24,826 bases of DNA, taken from a virus. Made by a program: the position numbers and the translations under genes. Below, one piece after another: positions 22,901 through 24,826 of this stretch (the stretch's first letter is position 1; each line of letters begins with the position of its first letter). The stretch lies in the IMG/VR virus record IMGVR_UViG_3300021964_000497, positions 1 through 24,826 of that record; one strand, 5' to 3'. The notes beneath the pieces are model-generated. The model made no database searches. It was given only the letters and a program-made list of their open reading frames with translations, and was not told the DNA's origin.

Positions 22901-24826
22901 ACGCCAACAGTATCAAGAACTCCAAGATTATCAATCTTAACAATTTCAGGGAGTTTTGCACTTGGTCTCAGTGTCTTATCGGATGGATAATCAAAACCAA
23001 TATCTCTAAGTTTTGTCTTGTTAATAGAACCTATTGTATTGCTTTTAACTTCAAAAACGGCATTTGAACCAATTCCACTAACAACTCCATCAATTGATGG
23101 AAGTTTATAATAATTTGCACCTTTATTAAAGGTTTTTAATTCTGCAATAGAACCAATACCTGTTGTGGAATCAGTGCTGTAATTGATAATAGCCGTGCTT
23201 GAAGTGTATGATGTTCTTTCTGGAACTTCCTCAAGAAAATACTTGAAAGAAGTTGAAGATTCTATAGAAACACTATGTTTTCCAGAATAATCACTATTGA
23301 GAACTTGGAGTTGATTATATCCAACAACTTCTGGGTCACAAACAATTAAACTCTTTTCTCTTGGGAGCAAATCATTTGAAATTGGAATCAACTTGTAATA
23401 CAGAATTTTTGGAAGTTTATTACTTGTGGTTAAAGTAACTTTTCCATCTACACCAACAGTGCCAGTAGTTAACACTTCAAAATCTTCACTATCAGCAACT
23501 TTATCGTATTCTGTATCAAAATTGCTATCAGCATATAGTGCAAATTTAAAAGCAGGATACTTAATAGAATTTCTACTGAAGGTCAGACTAGAATCTGAAA
23601 GGTCAAATTCAACTGTAGAGTCTTTATAAACTTTAATAGGTGGATTGATTGGAGAAAGTTCTGAATCTGCCGCAGAAGTAATATCTACAATTGTTGGAAC
23701 TGAACTGATTGAATCATAATAAGATTCTGACAACTTAATCTTATCTTTATCGACAATCACAACATAGTAAATTTTCTCATCCACTAAACCACCAGCAGGA
23801 GTGGACGCGGTATAAATTACCGATTGTCCTAATTGATATCCATGATTTTCAATCGTGATTTCATTTGTTTCTACATTTATTTCACCTGCAGAAATTTCTT
23901 TCTTATCGATAACAATTCGATTATTATAATCATTATAAGAAACTGCAAAAGATGTAGTGATTGATGGTCTTACATCAACATAAACATTATCTAAAACAGT
24001 CAATCCATGGGTGGCTGCAGTAGACACTGTAACGATATTTTTAAATGCAGAGACTGAAACTACATTTGGATAGTTTGTGGCAAAACTATGATTTGACCCT
24101 TGTCCATATCCTGTGAAGTACAATAGACCCTGATTTGCATTAGTAGAACCAATACCAGCAAATGTTCCAGTAGAGTTTAAACCAACTCTGACTGTAGAAA
24201 CACCTATTTGGTCTTCGTTAATTTTAGCCACGAACAGTTTCTGTTGATCGGCAAGAGCAAATGTAGAAACTCCTGCTGTAGAAACGCCAATAGATTCATC
24301 TTGATTATTCAGTTTGTAAATTAATTCGTCACCAGTTTTAAGTCCATGTCCTGGAAGATACAATGTCTGTGTTGGGAGGAATATGTTAGTTGCGCCAGAC
24401 CCTGGATTAACGAAAGTAATTGTAGTTCCAATACCAACTCCAGCACTCATACCAAGTGCTAAAGTATTTTGAGGGTCAAAATACAATTCCTTATTAAGTT
24501 TGAAGTCAAATGATGTATTAAATCCTACTTTAGCAGTAAATCTTCTAGGTTCTTCATAAAAAACTGTTGTCGCTGTATGTGCAGCACCAGAAGTTCCAAG
24601 AACTTCTCTGAGAACTCTAATTCTCGAAGATACTTTATCAATATTGAGAACTTTTACTTTTTCGTCTTCAATTTTAAAAATATCATTCTCAACAATATTA
24701 TCAATACCAACGCCGTAAATGTTGAAGTAGGTTACGATTCCAGTTGCTGCAGTATTACCAACACCTTCTCTAAGAACTAAAGTAGAAGTGGTAACCCCAA
24801 TATTATACTTACCAGTCAGTTTAACT
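16987..24826 (-). CDS. Giant virion structural protein, partial (N-terminus beyond right edge), at least 2612 aa
   Basis: The frame is open from base 24826 to the TAA at 16987. A TTG at 24484-24486 can look like a start, but the frame continues upstream without a stop for 113 more codons (VERLVRIRSS and similar), so the true start is outside. The protein is beta-rich, with many repeats: GYT units (GEGYTSINPPEV, GVGYTTAPTVVI, GYGYGSLEPKII), three tandem DPDN/FTPN modules (about 20625-21625), a GDEIMKV/RAWLGT module, and a VNNILQVPGEGY...FPEPLEPGDTVDILF module near 18230-18400. A distinctive block RPVTWCKQTEDKIINGERVG lies near 18010-18065. Its place directly before gp8 is that of T4 gp7, though I cannot see clear gp7 similarity. 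Cyanophages often carry a giant structural protein here, sometimes labelled VrlC. Co-option as the wedge arm is inferred. Confidence 0.88.
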   Translation of the reverse strand, partial: VKLTGKYNIGVTTSTLVLREGVGNTAATGIVTYFNIYGVGIDNIVENDIFKIEDEKVKVLNIDKVSSRIRVLREVLGTSGAAHTATTVFYEEPRRFTAKVGFNTSFDFKLNKELYFDPQNTLALGMSAGVGIGTTITFVNPGSGATNIFLPTQTLYLPGHGLKTGDELIYKLNNQDESIGVSTAGVSTFALADQQKLFVAKINEDQIGVSTVRVGLNSTGTFAGIGSTNANQGLLYFTGYGQGSNHSFATNYPNVVSVSAFKNIVTVSTAATHGLTVLDNVYVDVRPSITTSFAVSYNDYNNRIVIDKKEISAGEINVETNEITIENHGYQLGQSVIYTASTPAGGLVDEKIYYVVIVDKDKIKLSESYYDSISSVPTIVDITSAADSELSPINPPIKVYKDSTVEFDLSDSSLTFSRNSIKYPAFKFALYADSNFDTEYDKVADSEDFEVLTTGTVGVDGKVTLTTSNKLPKILYYKLIPISNDLLPREKSLIVCDPEVVGYNQLQVLNSDYSGKHSVSIESSTSFKYFLEEVPERTSYTSSTAIINYSTDSTTGIGSIAELKTFNKGANYYKLPSIDGVVSGIGSNAVFEVKSNTIGSINKTKLRDIGFDYPSDKTLRPSAKLPEIVKIDNLGVLDTVGVTSYGYGYGSLEPKIILLDGETGEQKTEVDLRFEFGSNQLEIVSNTYGISYVKPILLATKNSNGMGIGSMSYDSGTKNVTVTLASGISTVGAFPFAIGDEIMIENTSVGIASTNPQGIVEIVNTGRGYNSENYNYKLFVVSDINENIGGIGIVTFSLDGYLSTGESPGTFSSSRSAGRIIPKKHFPTFDVTLTTTDFIIGEDIISLSDENATGVVERWDNNNGYLKIRANRDFTKGHIVEGQSSRTRGTISSIIKSDSSYDIAATSRVESGWEDITGFLNDTRQVIQDSDYYQKFSYSLRSKVDLETWDDLVGSLNHTSGFKRFSDLIIENSPEVNPIVGLGTTQSYFSNTIDFIGYPDLNCVTNFDIVTENNKSGFSDIINFKNKILTDYEESVGNRVLNVDNVAGQFNSRPRATRFSEVARWSISDAHSHKFVTYIQDPDNTAEAQIQIVSVLHDKLGAGYLNQYAITSTETELGSFDYSLDGTDGVLQFYPNKYEFNPYNIFTLSYNIGDVVTSIGSAHYGGAVKITTTSESVPVSTTTNIVSIASTYQAAKILVQVKTVDNDYEYDEINLIHDGTTVDLVEYGELSTIGLDAWSGGYTGFGTYNAYIDGSNVKVDFTPNVSIASSVNTVVVAISSEGVGVGSFGLTHAEIGALPTSIASSGSPTENAIAEFDNGTYNGAYFIVQISDPDNNQHQLSELLLVDKGPDFEDTFLSEYGVITSDGVSSAGLGTFGATVDGDIVRLTFTPNSGINAEVKTFYNYIKYDDDGSASVDIDFNNAYIDTQYGSYSGTHVDIRRAFRLQYGGYDVFERYIDSTDESVIGSSTEIEIQDAITIPNHFFVTGEKLTYSTPGAGTTENIGIGLTNISGIGNTDKLPEDVYVIKIDSNKIRLTDTAEKALAPVPTDYFDITTVGIGTSHTFTANDQNTKCLIAIDNYIQSPVVATALTSSLSDQLFSSQSSMYMSGIGSISGGDLIQIGDEIMKVESVGVGSTNIVRVQRAWLGTRRAGYSTGALVTKVQGNYNIVNNTLNFVEAPYGNLPVFDINFVRPSERDWTGIETSSTFQGRVFLRSGTPGSITRTYGTNYLFDDISDQFNGSNDTFALKSSGSDTTGYEDDNAIILINDIIQIPGLNQNFTLAEQAGITSAIFVNDGQTITNDVNSSNLPIGGVIVSVGSSSGFGYQPLVSAGGTATVSVAGTISAITIGSTGSGYRASTQYDVLTSVATTVAASSTTITLNNENSVFKFLEFNAGAATSIGVGTFFSRPTTITGFGTTSVTIGISSVSSLDIPAGTSVLVRVFNPSVGIVRVGVASSSVGIQTVTHIGVATISAGHLLETVHITSPGEGYTSINPPEVIIEDPLSYENIPLVYQTDGLAEPSTGVGSQAKINVNVGFGSDIVDFEISNTGFGYGAGQFLTLPTGGPTGIPTNPTLGGDFERFTINIEKIYSDKFAGWSIGQLQTMDSFDDEFDGQKTDFQLKIDGSITSIIASKGSSIVIQDVLIVLVNNILQVPGEGYIFNGGSTIVFPEPLEPGDTVDILFYKGNGAVDVKTVDILETVKEGDTLDIDYDSTRGQSSYFDEDRRLVYSIDSTEQVTTNAYYGPGLANNITMERPVTWCKQTEDKIINGERVGKDRPQYKANIFPTTNIIQTVGVGSTNIYVENVQVLFNQDNESGTSLSFQKDVLLVSQDARVGAAATAIVGSAGTITSILISDGGVGYTTAPTVVIGNPVGLGSEQRQTATASITAGVVTSITLGTAKTGYSQSNPPVVLIESPAALAERLNAGITYSGDFGTIVGVATTSIVGVASTGLILSMFIPTNSALRNDTLVGTAITVSSLAVGDFFVVRNSNIGFGVTSLKYGNAVAVGVGTTCIDNVYEVVGTATTQKTLPGYGSTTVNDITVSVLSYNGYDFTDVGVNTYFGDYSFGKINTTARTSSSDFNFYNENGVTGISTSATVRRFVPLKISNYDV
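20625..21625 (-). repeat. Three tandem beta modules of about 122-125 aa in the giant protein
   Basis: Successive copies share a starting strand with DPDN or VDND (VTYIQDPDN near 21590; LVQVKTVDND near 21220; IVQISDPDNN near 20845). They then share a helix or strand with ELLLVDKG/EINLIHDG, a G-x-GT(F/Y)-x-A-x-(I/V)DG turn in the last two copies, and V-(K/R)-(V/L)-x-FTPN (near 21045 and 20665). The first copy has the related LDGTDGVLQFYPN near 21435. Period is about 370 bases. Confidence 0.75.

Noticed and set aside
24484-24486. TTG as start of the giant right-edge gene
   Set aside because: The same frame stays open for 113 codons to the window edge with similar composition, so the gene is partial.
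1-24826. tRNA, host-derived metabolic genes, lysozyme, integrase or defence genes
   Set aside because: I looked for typical motifs in the reading frames and saw none. Every substantial frame is structural or a shadow.

Overview
This window is a block of virion-structure genes from a T4-like myovirus. It most likely comes from a marine cyanophage or a close relative: the proteins resemble cyanophage versions of T4 neck and baseplate proteins, the DNA is AT-rich, and no host-type or metabolic genes are present. All real genes lie on the minus strand, so the biological order runs from the right edge (24826) to the left edge (1). Coding density is near complete and the longest gap is 57 bases.

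Reading with the genes: a giant structural protein, open at the right edge, sits in the position of T4 gp7. It is followed by baseplate wedge gp8 (recognised from its N-terminal and C-terminal sequence), a second giant protein of 2504 residues with a DUF4815-like N-terminus, and a small coiled-coil protein. Then come neck proteins gp13 and gp14, tail terminator gp15 and the small terminase subunit gp16, in exactly the T4 order. T4 places gp17 next. Here there is instead a cassette of fibre-like or accessory virion genes: a 112-residue beta-rich protein, two short related proteins (107 and 79 residues), a 530-residue fibre-like protein, a 66-residue coiled-coil protein, and the start of a collagen-like tail fibre that runs off the left edge. 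The last of these is open at the window edge, so it has to be read directly from the bases.

Regulation looks compact. Eight octamers close to the T4 late-promoter consensus TATAAATA (here CATAAATA, ACTAAATA, TCTAAATA, AATAAATA) sit in the short gaps on the minus strand, often touching or containing the stop codon of the upstream gene. One clear intrinsic terminator ends the 530-residue gene and overlaps a late-promoter-like site for the next gene.

The main unexplained structure is modular. At least four beta-rich repeat types (a G-x-GYT repeat, a GE-x-I-x-G/SGA repeat, a GDEI...RG repeat and a three-copy DPDN/FTPN repeat) recur inside proteins of unrelated core families, and they appear to account for much of the enlargement over T4 lengths. 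No RNA gene, CRISPR array, insertion sequence or clear non-structural system was found.
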